The notes beneath the pieces are model-generated. The model had not been told where the DNA came from, made no database searches, and saw only the letters and a list, made by a program, of their open reading frames with translations. Shown here piece after piece: positions 1 through 12,680 of a stretch of 64,000 nt of DNA. The DNA comes from Akebia trifoliata (Eukaryota > Streptophyta > Magnoliopsida > Ranunculales > Lardizabalaceae). The stretch lies in contig CM030710.1 in NCBI GenBank assembly GCA_017979445.1, positions 18,400,248-18,464,247 on the forward strand, read 5' to 3'. The position numbers and the translations under genes are program-made. Positions within the stretch are counted from its first letter, which is position 1. Each line of letters begins with the position of its first letter.

Positions 1-340
1 TTATGACGTGGACAACTGTTGATCAATATGAGATATGTAGTTGATGTATATGCTACCAACAAAGCATTACAAATGTCCCAACTGTCGATATGCATGTTCC
101 TAATGGAGAGCATTACATAAAGGGATCGTAGGATCAAGTGACGAGCAGCACTATTTTGCTTATATGTGGGTTGAGATCGAAGTTTAGTAGAACTCTTTTT
201 GTGTACTTTTGGATTTTCTTATATGTATTAGTATCATGTGTATTGTTTATACTTATATTTATATTTCTAGAGAGTGATAATTAAGGTTTATGACATGGAC
301 AACTGTCGATCAATATGAGATATATAGTTGATGTATATGC
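1..340. repeat. Dispersed direct repeat, about 53 bp, two copies
   Basis: A block of about 53 bases at the window start (1-53) recurs at 288-340 with only a few substitutions. Both copies contain GATCAATATGAGATAT and end in ATGTATATGC. The offset is 287 bases. The first copy starts at the window edge, so the repeat may extend further left. It could be part of a larger tandem or of an LTR, but no terminal motifs are visible. No coding signal is present. Confidence 0.6.
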
Positions 341-916
341 ACTTTTGAATTGTAATTATAATTTATTTTTATTTTTTAGAATATATATATTCGTTATGAT
401 ATAGTGGTTAGAATGGAATTGGATATATGGATTTTGATTATACAGGTATACCTTTACAGACGAAAAAAATTTGTAAATCCAATTTTTAGTATAAACTTTA
501 TTGAAAATATTTGAAAGAAATGCATATTGTATTTAAGTATAAAAGATTTTTATTTTTATTTTTTCGCTTCACCCTCGAGATTTAGGAAAATTCTAAATCT
601 TAAATTGGGGGGCAAAATAATAATAATAAAATAAGATAACTGTTATTAGCACCCGAACTTTTTCTTATTACAACTGAATTAAAAATAAAAAAAATAAGTG
701 AATGGCTAAGAATAAGGGCTGCCACTAGAAATTCTTTTTTTGCGTTTTAGGATTTCACATGAGCCTCATCATAACTGATAAGTATAAACAGCTTCCAACG
801 AGAAAATGTTTTGTAATATTTGAAGAGTGCTTTAATAGTCTTTTATCGGGGTGATAAATATTTTTAAGAAATTGGGGTGTAATCAGTACAAAACTTGGGG
901 TGTCGAAGCAGGTCTC
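341..916. other. AT-rich non-coding DNA
   Basis: No open frame with recognisable protein similarity is present. The stretch is rich in homopolymeric A and T. It lies downstream of the minus-strand tRNA gene, and I see nothing else functional. Confidence 0.5.
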
Positions 917-920
917 TAAA
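917..920 (-). terminator. RNA polymerase III T-run terminator of tRNA-Ser
   Basis: On the minus strand, TTTT (AAAA on the plus strand) is the first run of four T after the 3' end of the tRNA gene, about 39 bases downstream. Pol III normally stops at such a run. The distance is rather long, so the primary transcript would carry an unusually long 3' trailer. Confidence 0.45.
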
Positions 921-958
921 ATAAACAATCAAGACATACATTACATACCGTACAATGG

Positions 959-1040
959 CGTGGACGGCAGGATTCGAACCTGCGCGGGCAAAGCCCACAT
1001 GATTTCTAGTCATGCCCGATAACCACTCCGGCACGTCCAC
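959..1040 (-). tRNA. tRNA-Ser(AGA)
   Basis: An 82-nt class II (long variable arm) tRNA gene on the minus strand, starting at 1040. The acceptor stem pairs GTGGACG with CGTCCAC, followed by discriminator G (959), as expected for serine tRNAs. The anticodon stem CATGA/TCATG encloses the loop CTAGAAA with anticodon AGA. The variable arm has a GGGC/GCCC stem, and the T arm is GCAGG-TTCGAAT-CCTGC, which also forms the B box. No intron is present. The anticodon decodes UCU and, after A34-to-inosine editing, also UCC and UCA. The three bases after G73 read CCA, which eukaryotic tRNA genes do not normally encode; this is probably chance. Confidence 0.97.
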
Positions 1041-2091
1041 CGCATTTGTAAGTATCGTAATCATTATTTATAAAACCGTTTCAAATCATTACCCTAAAAA
1101 ATAAAAAAAAGTTCCATTTGCACCATCAATAGAGATCGGATCAGACCAGAAACTTTCTCTGCTCCGATCCAATAACTTTGAATCTGGATCAAATATTAGG
1201 ATTTTTATAAGGGTTAATTTTTTATAATTAACCTTTCATAATGGTTCCAGATCGACCATGTAACCATATTTTTAATATAAAATCAGTTCTCATCTGATAC
1301 AGATCCCATTGTTATTAGGTTGGATATGGTCCTAATACTGAAATCCAAAAAAATTTAAAAATTAAAAATCTGATCCAACAAGAATATGATCCGTTCCTTA
1401 TCAGATTGGTCTTTGATCCATTCTTATGGCCCCATCCATTAACAGCTCTATTCCCAACTTCCAACAACACTATGGCTCTTTCGGAAGGGTCCAACCTCAA
1501 GACGAGGTTGGGGCAAAATTAATTTATTTTCACTAAGACAAATAATTTTCTAAAATCAATTTTATGGGTACTTAAACAATGCAAATGCTTTTCATTTGGA
1601 AAATTTTGCATAGATCACCTTAATTCTTAAGAGACTTCAGTAAATAATTTGCGACACAAAAAAAAAAAAAAAAATTTATTTGACTTCAATATATGCATAT
1701 CAAAATTACTTGAATATCCCTTTTCAAAAACAAGATCAAATTAAAAAAATTCCCTTTGTTCTCATTGCTGATATACTTAAATTTAGGAAAATTCTCTTAG
1801 TCAATGTTAGATTTAATTACATATTGAAATTATAAAACTACCCCTCATTTGAGAAATTCCTCAGTACTTGCTACAATATCATGCATATAACATCTCATCA
1901 AAGATACATTTACGTGCGTATTAAAATTATAAAAATATTCTCAGCATAGAGGTACTTATATAAATTCATATGCATGTTATGGTAACAAATATAGAAAGTG
2001 TTCTACAGTTTGAATAGTTGCTTTGATGATAAATATTTTTTAATTTCAATATATATGTATAAGAATATTTTTTTAAATGCATATATATATA
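1041..2091. other. Non-coding spacer upstream of the tRNA
   Basis: AT-rich DNA without gene-like reading frames. It contains long A/T runs (for example near 1658-1675). I see no promoter or repeat with defined ends. Confidence 0.45.
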
Positions 2092-2472
2092 TGGGTCAAG
2101 TTCCGTATATCCCTATTACGACTCACATTGCGACACACCGTTTTATCTTATATGGGCAAAAATGTTTGGAATGGGCTGATTTTTTGTGAGGATGATCTCT
2201 ATGGTGAGGAGATCATCCTTGTCAAAAATCAGCTCATATGAAACTTCTAGCCCCATGTTTACAAGTTGAAAAATTTTAGACCGTCCAATTTTTGTAAATC
2301 AATTTTGATGGGATTAAAAGTTTTGGAATGGGATGATTTTTTGTCAGGATGATCCCCTCATCACAGAGATCATCCTCACAAAAAAGCAGTCTATTCCTAA
2401 TATTTTTGCCCATATAAGACAAACGGTGTGTCACAATATGTGTCATAATAGGGGTCGTAATAACCCCTTCCT
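2092..2472. mobile_element. MITE embedded in a (TA)n tract, copy 1
   Basis: A non-coding element of about 380 bp with imperfect terminal inverted repeats over 100 bp long. The left end begins GGGTCAAG (2093) and runs through CTTATATGGGCAAAAAT. The right end, read on the opposite strand from 2472, contains the same CTTATATGGGCAAAAAT and TGTGACACACCGTTT. An inner motif GAGGATGATCTCTGTGATGAG is present in both arms. Runs of TATATATA flank both sides, so the target duplication cannot be separated from the microsatellite. The same inner motif and terminal order recur at 18412-18762. No transposase is encoded, so it would need one supplied from elsewhere. Confidence 0.8.
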
Positions 2473-3177
2473 ATATATATATATATATTAACATAACAAG
2501 TATAGGGGGTACTTTTGTAATTTAAATCATTTGTTTCATGAGATCAAATAAGTTAAAATTTATTTCCACATTTTATTTTAACAATATCAAACTATCAACC
2601 AAACACAAATAATGATTTTGCAAGAGATTTCCCATTGGCTATTAAATAATAGTAAATTACAAAACAATGGATTGCAAAACATTTGTTGTGCAAATCATTT
2701 GCTACACACAAAGCATGGCCTATGTGGGAAAAATCACTTTCAAAAAAAAAAAAAAGTGAATGGTTTTCCCACAACCAATCGAGAGACCTATGACCATTTT
2801 CTTGGAAAAACTATTTTCTACCAATTTTTCACCATTTTTCATACACAACAGACCCCGTAAGTTTTGTTTGGGTAGTTAGTATGTCCATATTTAGCTTTTT
2901 AACATGTTTCCCACTAAAAGCCTAAAAGCACTTCAAAGACACCTAGATTCTCACAACCCATTAGAATAGCAAGGATAGACGGTGTAAAGCTAATTTCCAC
3001 TCTATTAAAAAGAAAGGCACACCCAATCCAACTACTTGTGGATATCCATACAGTTGAATCAACTAGACTACTTGTTATTTTTGGATTAAATAAATTAATA
3101 TTATAAATATAATTAAAATTTTAAATTTTAGATCATATTTATTATATTTACTGAAAAAGAACATTATATAGAGGCTA
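2473..3177. other. Non-coding spacer
   Basis: No convincing coding region. A short open frame near 2612-2860 on the plus strand has low-complexity composition and no recognisable domain, so it is not called as a gene. Confidence 0.45.
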
Positions 3178-3350
3178 ATGATTTTCTAACTCGAAAATTG
3201 TCACTCGGTCTGTACTCGACTAATGCGGCAAGGGCATAGAACCGTTGATCTTTTTCCTTGTGTATCCCGAACAAAAAGATCTATGGTTCTATGCCCTTAC
3301 CACATCAACTGCGTACCTACCAAGAGAAAAATTTTGAGTCAGAAAATCAT
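3178..3350. mobile_element. Foldback (near-palindromic) MITE, family copy 1
   Basis: The two halves are imperfect reverse complements. TGATTTTCTAACTCGAAAATT on the left matches the complement of the right end at 3328-3350. The central part pairs GGGCATAGAACC with GGTTCTATGCCC around AAAAAGATC. The whole 173 bp could fold into one long hairpin. Relatives sharing the core (TTGTGTATC followed by AAAAGATCTATGRTTC) occur at 39737-39965 and 41868-41985. No coding capacity is seen. The element class is uncertain because target duplications are not clear. Confidence 0.7.
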
Positions 3351-5424
3351 GACTCTTAAATATAACCCCACTAATTTCTGAGTTGACTCCACAAGTTTCA
3401 TTAAATTCGTGCATGAATCCTTTTGAGATTTCGAGATTGCAAGCCGAGTCACCTTAAAAATTCCATCAAGTTGAGTAGACTCACCCGAGTTTAAAACTAT
3501 GAAGAATGGTAGCCCACCACCTGTTTTTAACTTTAATATTTCCATACCCAATTCCACTCATTATTTTCCTTCTTTAGCTTTCTCAAGGATAGGGGTTTAG
3601 TTTGTTGGCCTGTGTGTGTGTGTGCGCGTGCGCGCCCGCACATGTTTAACTTTAATGTACTTTATTGAGCAATTTTTCTTAAAGAAGAAGAACAACTTAA
3701 TGAGTCTGAGTGGGAGATAAGTATGAATCAGTAGAGGAATTACAACTAGGGACCACCATCAATATGTGATTCCCCCACTGATCTTTATAGATTTTTTCGA
3801 TCTAAATTTGTTAAGTGGCCTGCATTTTGCTTGCTATAAGATAGGTCTGTAGGCAGATAGAAGAAACTTGCCTTACTAATCTTCTCACTTGTTTCTATCT
3901 TGAGATCTGACACAGGATGTGGAGGAAAAAGAAGAAGAAAAAAGATTAGTTGTTTAGGTGTGAAGGCAGATACCCTCTTAACCATCTGATGCAAGAGGGA
4001 TAAGGCAAGTCATATATATGGGCAAGGGGAAGGCATAGCCTTTCTTCCTTTCTTCTTCTTCTTCCATCTGTTCCTTAGCCTCACTCACTCGTATCTCTAC
4101 GTCGAAGAGCTTGTGTTCAAGTGTGTTCAAGTAAGTCGCATCAAGATACTACATAAGAAAAGAAAAACCTGCAAAATCTGATCCACAGAAATCCTACTCC
4201 CCCACTCGTTGACAAGTCAATGTAACTGAGGTAAAGCTTTAGAAATGCATACTTTCTCAAATGTCGTTTGGGTGCAATTGATGTGTGTAATAAAGAATTT
4301 ACTGAGATCCCAATATAATTAAAATTCTTAAATATGTTCTCACAAGATGAATGCTGATGTGAGATGAAATTCTCTTGTTATGTAGAAGTTCAAATGAGCG
4401 TGTGTGTGTTTATGAGAGAGAGATGTGATGACAGTCGCAATGGAGAAGCTTCATTAGGTAACATCTTTTGAAGACTTTCCAACTAAAGCAATGGGGTCAA
4501 ATGTAGTGTTTGTATGAATGGTTCCGGCATTAATGGCAGACCATGAATTACTTATAGGGCGAACGTTCCTTGGGAATAATTGCTTTCCCAGAAGAAAGAA
4601 AAATTGAACCAAAAATATTACGTTGGAAGAAATTTCAATTGCAGTTGATGTACTTATGTATCAAAATGAAGCACTACCATGCGCTTCAGCATAAATTACA
4701 TCTACTAACCAAGTTGAGCCTGGATCTTGGAAAGGTAGACTGCGGGCAACAACTGTTTTAGCATTGTAATCATGCTTAAGTTCGCCCTATTTCTCTAAGC
4801 TGGGTTTAATTTTCTATCTTCCCGTTAAAGCAGACTTTACGAAGCACCATTGTCAGGTCACAGACGGTAAGAAATTGAACAAAACTACAAAAATGTGGTA
4901 ACGAAAATGAGATCAGTCCTCTGTGCAATCCTTTAATCAAGGAGGTTTTAGGGTAGACCACTAATGTTATTTTCAACCTGTTGGGAACTCTCACTGGATA
5001 ATATTTCCTCAAATCATTTTCAAAGTTTGTACCTCGAATCATATTCAACAAAACAAAAATCTCATACGTCCGACCAGCATTGAAGAATTACCAAACTCAT
5101 TCTCCAATATCATCTATCAGCCTAAACATCATGTCCATCAAAGACTTATCAAAGAGAAAAAAAAATAGAGGGGAAACTCCCTTGACAATAATACTACGAG
5201 TTCCTGGGCCTTATATGTACATGCCTGGTAAGGAAAAAAGATAAGAAATGATTATTATCAACAATACCTGCCATTCATGCCCCACTTTTAGCAACCAAAC
5301 CACCACCTTCAGCTCACCTTTGTTCTCTAAGGGGTGTAAATGTGTCAATGCTTCTCTTTCCCTTCCCTGTAATGAGAAGCAAAAGTCTTAAACCCGGTAA
5401 ACGATCCTTCCTTCCTCCAATTGT
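3351..5424. other. Downstream flank of the potassium transporter
   Basis: Non-coding DNA that includes the transporter's 3' untranslated region next to 5425. A degenerate AATAAT lies near 5250 on the minus strand and could serve as a polyadenylation signal, but this is weak. A pyrimidine-rich stretch at 4038-4080 is present. No reading frame shows a known domain. Confidence 0.4.
3611..3641. repeat. (TG)n/(CG)n simple repeat
   Basis: A run of alternating TG passes into CGCG-rich alternating purine-pyrimidine sequence. It is a compound dinucleotide microsatellite and is expected to vary in length between individuals. Confidence 0.8.
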
Positions 5425-8400
5425 TTACACATAGTAAATCATGCCCACTTCAATAAGGCTGATATGAGGAATGTTTAGTGCCACAGCGGGACCCCTGCAG
5501 TTCTTCCGGAGGAATGAATACCCAATGTCAATTACCAGTTTCTTCAAGAATGAAGATGAACGCCTGGCCTTTACATAAGAATGACCCATTATATATGCGA
5601 CTCCTGCCTCCTTTGCCTGGATTAAATCCATCAATTCTTCCCTCACGGAAGGATCTATAACCAGACTTTGTGGCAACAAAAATCTTACTCGCCTTCTCAT
5701 CTGTGGATTCTCATCCTCATATACAGACCGTAGGCTCTGGAGGGTTGGAGATTTGCTGCTTTGGAAGGTGGTGATCACCTCTAAGTTCTCTTGATCAGTC
5801 ACTACTAAACTCGAGTTTGACTGGACAGTGCTTATAACAGCCATTCTCCCATCCGATGAATTCTCAGATCCCGAGAATTGTGGTTCTTCTGCTTCCATCT
5901 GGATGAATTCTGCAATGCTTTGGATGAGCTGGTTCTCAAAGTCAACATTATCACGCTGAATGTCCTTATACCCATACCTCACAATGCACCGATACATCCG
6001 ATAGGGTCTAGGGCAGACTCGACCAACAAGGTAGCGTTCTTCAGGTGACACGTAGGGCACTGGGACTGATTTCACACAAACAAACACCAACACTTTGTGG
6101 AATGCAGGGAGATTGGTGACAAAGTGGGAGAAGATTGCAGGGACTCCTGTTGCTAGTTCTGAGTAGATGAGGCCTATCCCAGGCACACGGACAATCCCAA
6201 GACTAGGGCCCAAGCCAAGTAACCATTTCAAGGAGACCTTGTTATGTAGATCATAGTTGTACTTCTGGCGAGTCCCGTAATGCCAAACATACATGAGAAT
6301 CATAAAGATGCACGAAAGCACTATTGGGACCCATCCTCCTTGGGGTACTTTCATTACAGATGCCGATATGTAGACCCCCTCAATGGAACCAAAAAAGAGA
6401 AGGAATGCTGCAGCCACAAGAACACTTTTTTGCCACACAAAGATTATGACGAGAGCCATGAGCCATGTTGAGACAAACATAACCGTCATGCAAGCAATGC
6501 CTGAAGAAAGGGAAAGGAGAAATTTTATGTAAGAGATACGCACAAATAAGAAGCCCTTCTCATGACAGTTGTAAGCCCACGCACACATCAAGGGGCTTGG
6601 GGGCCAACATCTGATGTGCCCCACTACAGAAACTGTTGGGCTTCAAGTGATTAAATTGGATGAATGTAATCATCAAATCAATCAAATGTTTTGAATGGTT
6701 AGAAAACTGAGAATGATCCTGACTCGAAAAAACTTTCTATAGAGTACAAGTTTCATGACCAGGCAACTTTTGATCTAGAATATTTCTGTAGTCAACCCAA
6801 CATGCATGCGTCCTTGAGAGCTGGAAATGAAATGTACCATCTTTCCCTCCATTCTAGTCCAAGACTTCTTATGGTAACAGCACGACAAGAAAAAAAAAAT
6901 GGAACTTCTTAAGACATACCATAAGCATTTCCGATCAAGGTTGTGTCCCGGAATCCGATAGTTATAGCAAGACAAAGGATCATGAGAATCCAGTTTATTT
7001 CTGGGATATAGATCTGCCCATAAATATGTCTAGAGGTGTGGACAACTTTAACTCGTGGAAAGCAACCAAGTGCATGGCATTGTTTGATAATGGAGAAGGT
7101 AGCTGTGATGACTGCTTGGCTCCCAACAATGGCTGCCAGAGTGGCAATCACAAAAATTGGCCAAAATATCTTATCTGTGGAGAAAGGGATGATAGAAATG
7201 AGTCTTACATGAAGATTGGACAAATAACTTGAGATTCTTATAGAGACTAAGCAACATAGGAATGGTGGGGACTAATTGTAAGAAACCACTAACCTGGAAT
7301 TGAATCATAGAAACTTCTGGGTATGGAAGAAGGGTTTTTAGATAAGAAAGCAGCCTGACCCATGTATTGTACTACCAAGCATGGGTAAATAACAAATGCA
7401 AAGGCAATCTGCAAAAATTTGGAATGATATTCAGGTCCATGACACATTCAAACATACAGATGTATAAAGAGAATTATTACGCCCTTAAGACTATAAAACA
7501 GTCCATCTCACAGCAGAATAAAAAACACATCCATGGAAGTGAGAACCTGCTCCAACTAGGAGATGATTGTAAACATCATTTTATATTATTTTTTCCAGTT
7601 TGATAACCATTGCGATTAAATCACGATTTTTTCAAAAAAACACGAAGTTTAAAAAAAAAAATCATTGATTTTTCAAAAAATCACAATTAATCATGATTTA
7701 ATCCCAATTTTTCAAAAAATCACAGATTATTTTTGTTTTTAGCATTTTTTAAGTATTATTTTTTCATTTAATATATAAAATACACTTTTTTTTTGTTTAC
7801 ATTTGTTTATTTTTAAAAGAATTATTTTTAATATTTAATTAGCCGATGTTATCCCGACTTTTGCTGACTTTTTCTGAAGCTCTCTCTCTTGCCAAATATT
7901 TCCGAACACCAACTTTGTCACTATACCAATAAACCATTCTTATGAGCTACTTGTGGATGCTTCATACTTCCAGTTTCCTTGCACATAAAACAAGAGCAAA
8001 TCATGAACTTACCCGTATCGACAAGGCAGTGAAGTGTCCAAGATCTGCAAACATAGCTTCAGTACCTGTGAGACTCAGGACAATCAGTTATTATATCTAT
8101 ATGAAATCTGGCAAAATGGTAAAAGTGAATTATCTTTCAAGGGTCCTGAATTTTTTATATTAAGTTCATAAGAATCAAATTCCCCCAATCAACACAACCA
8201 GACCAATGATCAAGTCAAATTGACGAAAACTATTTATTGAACCCTTGCACACTCTCATGCAACTCTGGTGGAGTAGAATAACTAGAAAAATATATGACAG
8301 CTACACTAATGTAATTCCACAATGACAAAACCACACATACCTGTTATGGAAAGGAGGATCCCTCCAAGGGCAATCCACCCATCTTGACCAGTCTCTCTGA

Positions 8401-11400
8401 AGAATTTGATGATATAAAATGGAGAAATTGCATGCAGAACCTTGGGATTCCAATGTATTGTGTTGTATAGGCCGATGGAAAAAATTGTTATCAACCAGAT
8501 GATAACAATGGGTGCAAACATAAATGCTACCCTGTGGGTACCAAAATGTTGCAGGGCAAACAGACCCACCAATATGACACATGCGAGCAAAAGCACCTCA
8601 CCTGGTCAGGTTTAACAGTATCAATTACCAGGAAAAAACAAGGAGTAAAATTGCAGAGATACATAAATGAACTATCTGGGTATCATTAGGAATCCGGAAT
8701 TAAATTTATAGAGAAGAATCAACGAATGAGATGATCATCTTCATCAGCATCAAAGCTATAATCCAAAGAATTAGGCTAGCCTGACTAAGTAAGATTTCAA
8801 ATCTTACATTGGCACATGGATTACCACATTGGCAATCCAACACCACAGCCTTCTAAATTTCATGGAAAAACGCAGATTCAAAAAACAATTAACAATAAAA
8901 TAAAAACTTTTTTGAGCTTGATCCAAGGTGTTGAAAATGGACAGGTACTGAACTCCCAACTCTAAAATTAAAATTCAACAGTGAAAATTAACTTTTTCTT
9001 TCGAATTTTTTTTTTTTTTCTAAAAGTTATGTGAATGTTGTCCTCTATATCCCTATGGCATTGGATCATGTTTTTAGATGCCACAAGGGGATGTCGTTAG
9101 GAAATTTTCCTTACTTAGTAGGGAAATTGTTTTTCTATTCCAAATATCAGGGTCCACTAAATGAATATTGTTCCACCAAAAAGTTAATCGTGTACGAAAA
9201 TAGGTAAAAGTCAACTTACCATTAGTTAGTTTTTGTTCAGTAACTTGCAGTCCAGAGACAGATGATAAAACTGCAATCGACAAAACAAAACTAAGATTGA
9301 GGGTTTACGAGAATACAAACAATCAAAACATTACTAACAAATCTTCAATAAAATTCTTCTATGTACATATAAGAAGGGGTCTGCAATTTAGAATTAGAAT
9401 TGTTAGAATTAGGAACTCTGTTTAAGAGAATTGAAGTATAAAGAGCACAAATGGCCCACCACAAAACAAGATACATATCGTAAAATGTGAGTTATAATGG
9501 CAAACAGTGCCTCAGAGGATATTTATTGGACAATACAATATGAATTCTTGTTTTACAAGCTTTCTAGAAAACCCAACAAAAAAACAAAAAAACAAAAAAC
9601 AAAACAAAACAAAAAACAGAAAAATAAGAAAGCGTGAATGCATTTGATGGCACCTATCTCATCAATAAAACAATTAGTAAATAGTCAATTTCAAGGGCCA
9701 TAGACCAATGGGACAATTAAAATTCATGACCAACTTATCTACACCTAGAGGTAGGATCATTGAAAAATCAAATTTAGCAGATAGAGAAGGATCCATATTT
9801 CTAATCGATTGTATTCAGGCTATGTTCTGGAGTAGAGTTGTCCCACCAACCAAATGTCAGTCAGAATACATCTAAACCCAAACAAAAAATTGTCAGTCTG
9901 AATCAATGAGCTGACGAGATTCGCAGGCAGTGTGGTTGTGTCTTAGATCATTTCCCTTCTTTATCTTAGGAAGCATAACATATGATGAAATGAAACTTTT
10001 TTTTTCCACTTGAAGCACGTTTTGACAATGATGCAGAACCACAATCTTATGCCGTAGTAAGAGAAAAGAAATATATTATTACCTGAAATTGCTGGAGTAA
10101 GGACACCATCACCTATGACCATGCATGCACCGAATAATACCACGATGAGTAATGCTGTTCGCAACCTTTTATGCTTCTCAAGGAATTTCTTCAGTGGAGA
10201 GGAAGCAACCGGTGCTGTGGGACCATATTTGTATGCAGAGAGCTCCTCATCGGCTGCTTGTTGATTGGGAAGTAGACTAAACCTCGCATGCCTGCAAAGC
10301 AGTGAGTAAAGAGCAAATGTTCCACCTGAACAGTTACAGAAATATTATCAGATCAAAAATAGAATTATTAAAAGGATCCATTATATTAAAAGAGGGTTTT
10401 CATCCCAACACACCTTCACCGTTATCGTCTGCACTCAAAAGAATGAGGACATACTTGAGCAAGGGAATCAATGTAAGGGTCCAGAAAATCAAAGAAAATG
10501 CACCAAATATTGCATCTTCATTTTGATGGTTTTGCAACTTCCCAACAAATGTGCTGGTGTAAACATAAAGAGGAGAAGTGCTCAAGTCTCCATAGACCAC
10601 ACCAAAGCTTTGGTATGCTAATATCAAATTTCTGGAGAGGTTCCTCCATGAGTACTGCACAAGCTCCAAAACCCAGATTTAGTTCCAATAAAATTAGAAA
10701 GGCACTTGTTCATCTACAAATTCAGATAAAATTGTTTCTGCTAAATAGGATGCTAGAACCAAGATCAACACTACTTGAAACAATTAAACGGGTACTGGAC
10801 AATTCTAGCATTAATACATCCTTAAATTTATGTAAATCAAATTTTCATATAACAACTAAATATTAAGGAGTGAAATCTTTTTGGATACACTACATTAAAT
10901 TCTAAAAACCATATAATGACAATATAAATATAACTGAACGAAAGGAAGGACTGATCTACTTAGTGAACACCCATATAGGACTAAAAATAAGGAAATTTGC
11001 TGTCATATCCACTTTTTTTTTATCGATGCAACACATCCACACTCGATTGGTTCGTGGGACATGGTTTTGAAATTCCTGGGAAGACGTAATAGTGACATTC
11101 TATTATTTATTCTAAACAAAATTAACATCTGATTAAAAAATGAGGTGCCTTTCTAGTGTTCACAATACATCCTGGAATATGCAAGAATTTAGATTATATT
11201 GTATGTATCCATGACACTCAAGAGTCTACGTCTCCACAAGGTTGAATCATTAAAGTGTTCATTACCTGAATCATAAGTAATTATTCAGCACTAACAAAAA
11301 TTAGTTAACTTTTAAAAGGGAACTAATAATAATAAATAACCTATTCTCATATCAACTTAAAGCAGGATACTCAGAAGCGTAATTGGCACAAAGTAATAAC

Positions 11401-12510
11401 CATTCATGGATGAAGTTCAAATAAATAAGTGCCGTGCATGTTGCAGCTTGAAAAGAAACTCAACTCTCTTGCTGAGTGGAAAGTTGCAACAGAAGCACAA
11501 CCAAGTGACCATTTATCTATAGATGTATGTTCTTTCATTCCAATATATCCAATGGATAAACATCTTCTTGGTAGACCAGAATCAAAATCACAACAAACAG
11601 ACGAACCGATTCTCTCCCAATAAATCTTGGGGGTAACCTTGTTCCAACACTTTCACAATATTTCTCTAATTTTGATGAAAGTTCAAATAATTATTGGCTG
11701 ATAAGGATTCTTTTCAACCTACCCCTTGGCCTGAAATTATCCAGGGTTTATTTCCTGAAACTTTATCAGCTTTATCCCAATTAACCGAACTGACCCCTCG
11801 TTGAATCTGAACTTCATTACCCAACTTCCAACTCAGGAGACCCAAAAAATAAAAAAAGTGCCTAATGAAACTTGAAAATCCAATGGAAGGACGTATCAGT
11901 GAGTCAGATTGCCAATTGAATCACTAAAAAACTTACAGAAAAGAACAATCTTGAAGTGAGGTAACCAATATAAAAACATATGCAACCAACTACAAATTTT
12001 CAGAATTTTATTTGAGAAATTCGTCGAAGACCTCCTTAGGTGAAATTCTGCTCTTCTAAAATCCATTATCACTAACTAAGATCTAAGACATTTATAACTA
12101 CAAAGATAATTCAAAAGATCCATAATTCCTTGTTCTACAACCGATCGTAAACTAATACAATCAGTCCAATCAAATTTCATTCAATTTCAAAGCTTAGTCA
12201 CCAATCATTCAGTTTCTCCAAATATCACAAAATTAAACTTCTATCAATCAAAATCTTCAATCAATTAATAAATTCATTAGAATAAAAGAAAGAATTTAAA
12301 CAAATCAAATCGGAACTCAGAATAAGAAAATTTAAATCCAAGCCATTACATGTAGCTGAAAGAACAGAAAACCAATTCGAGATAAAACAAACAAATAAAT
12401 AAATAAAAACAGCTAAAGAAACAAAAATCATATCCACACATAAACCCTAAGCCTTGAAAGCTGACCTGAGAAGGAGTTCGAGAACTCGAAGTACCTGCTT
12501 CCGGCTCCAT
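5425..12510 (-). CDS. KUP3: HAK/KUP/KT-family potassium transporter (potassium transporter 4-like)
   Basis: A membrane K+ transporter of the plant KUP family (K+/H+ symport into the cytosol is the family's usual role). Nine exons join in frame: 12510-12466, 10654-10414, 10325-10083, 9270-9220, 8601-8341, 8065-8013, 7408-7294, 7174-6920 and 6500-5425. All introns are GT-AG. The total is 2340 nt, or 779 residues, a normal length for the family. The first ATG (12508-12510) follows a GA-rich leader and opens with [15 protein letters not shown]. The selectivity motif GVVYGD lies at residues 33-38, followed by STSPLY. Later exons carry [39 protein letters not shown] and PEINWILM. The large last exon ends with the hydrophilic C-terminal domain, including [18 protein letters not shown] and a final IEVGMIYYV. 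The body is hydrophobic, consistent with about 12 membrane spans. No stop or frameshift is seen, so the gene looks intact. The family is certain; the KUP3/POT4 subgroup rests on recalled similarity at the N-terminus and may be off by one paralogue. Confidence 0.96.
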
Positions 12511-12680
12511 AGTCTGCGCCAACCACAAAGTCACTGTATTTACGCAACAATATTTCCCACTCTTAATTCTTAAACTCTCAAGTCTCAACTCAACTAAGCA
12601 GAATTTAGTAGAACTCTCTCTCTCTCTCATCTGGCGTCATAGTAATATAAGCCGCCTTAGTTAATTCACACGTGTGATAC
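12511..12680 (-). promoter_or_regulatory. Putative promoter and 5' leader of the potassium transporter
   Basis: Upstream of the start codon the leader contains a (GA)n run (plus-strand TCTCTC at 12616-12629). A TATA-like TTATATTA lies at 12643-12650, and ACACGTGT, a perfect G-box/ABRE palindrome with core CACGTG, lies at 12669-12674. G-boxes bind bZIP and bHLH factors and often confer abscisic-acid or light response. The element is seen; regulation of this gene by it is inferred. Confidence 0.5.

Noticed and set aside
5478..7232. Plus-strand reading frames opposite the transporter
   Set aside because: They are complements of well-supported exons, with no independent evidence.
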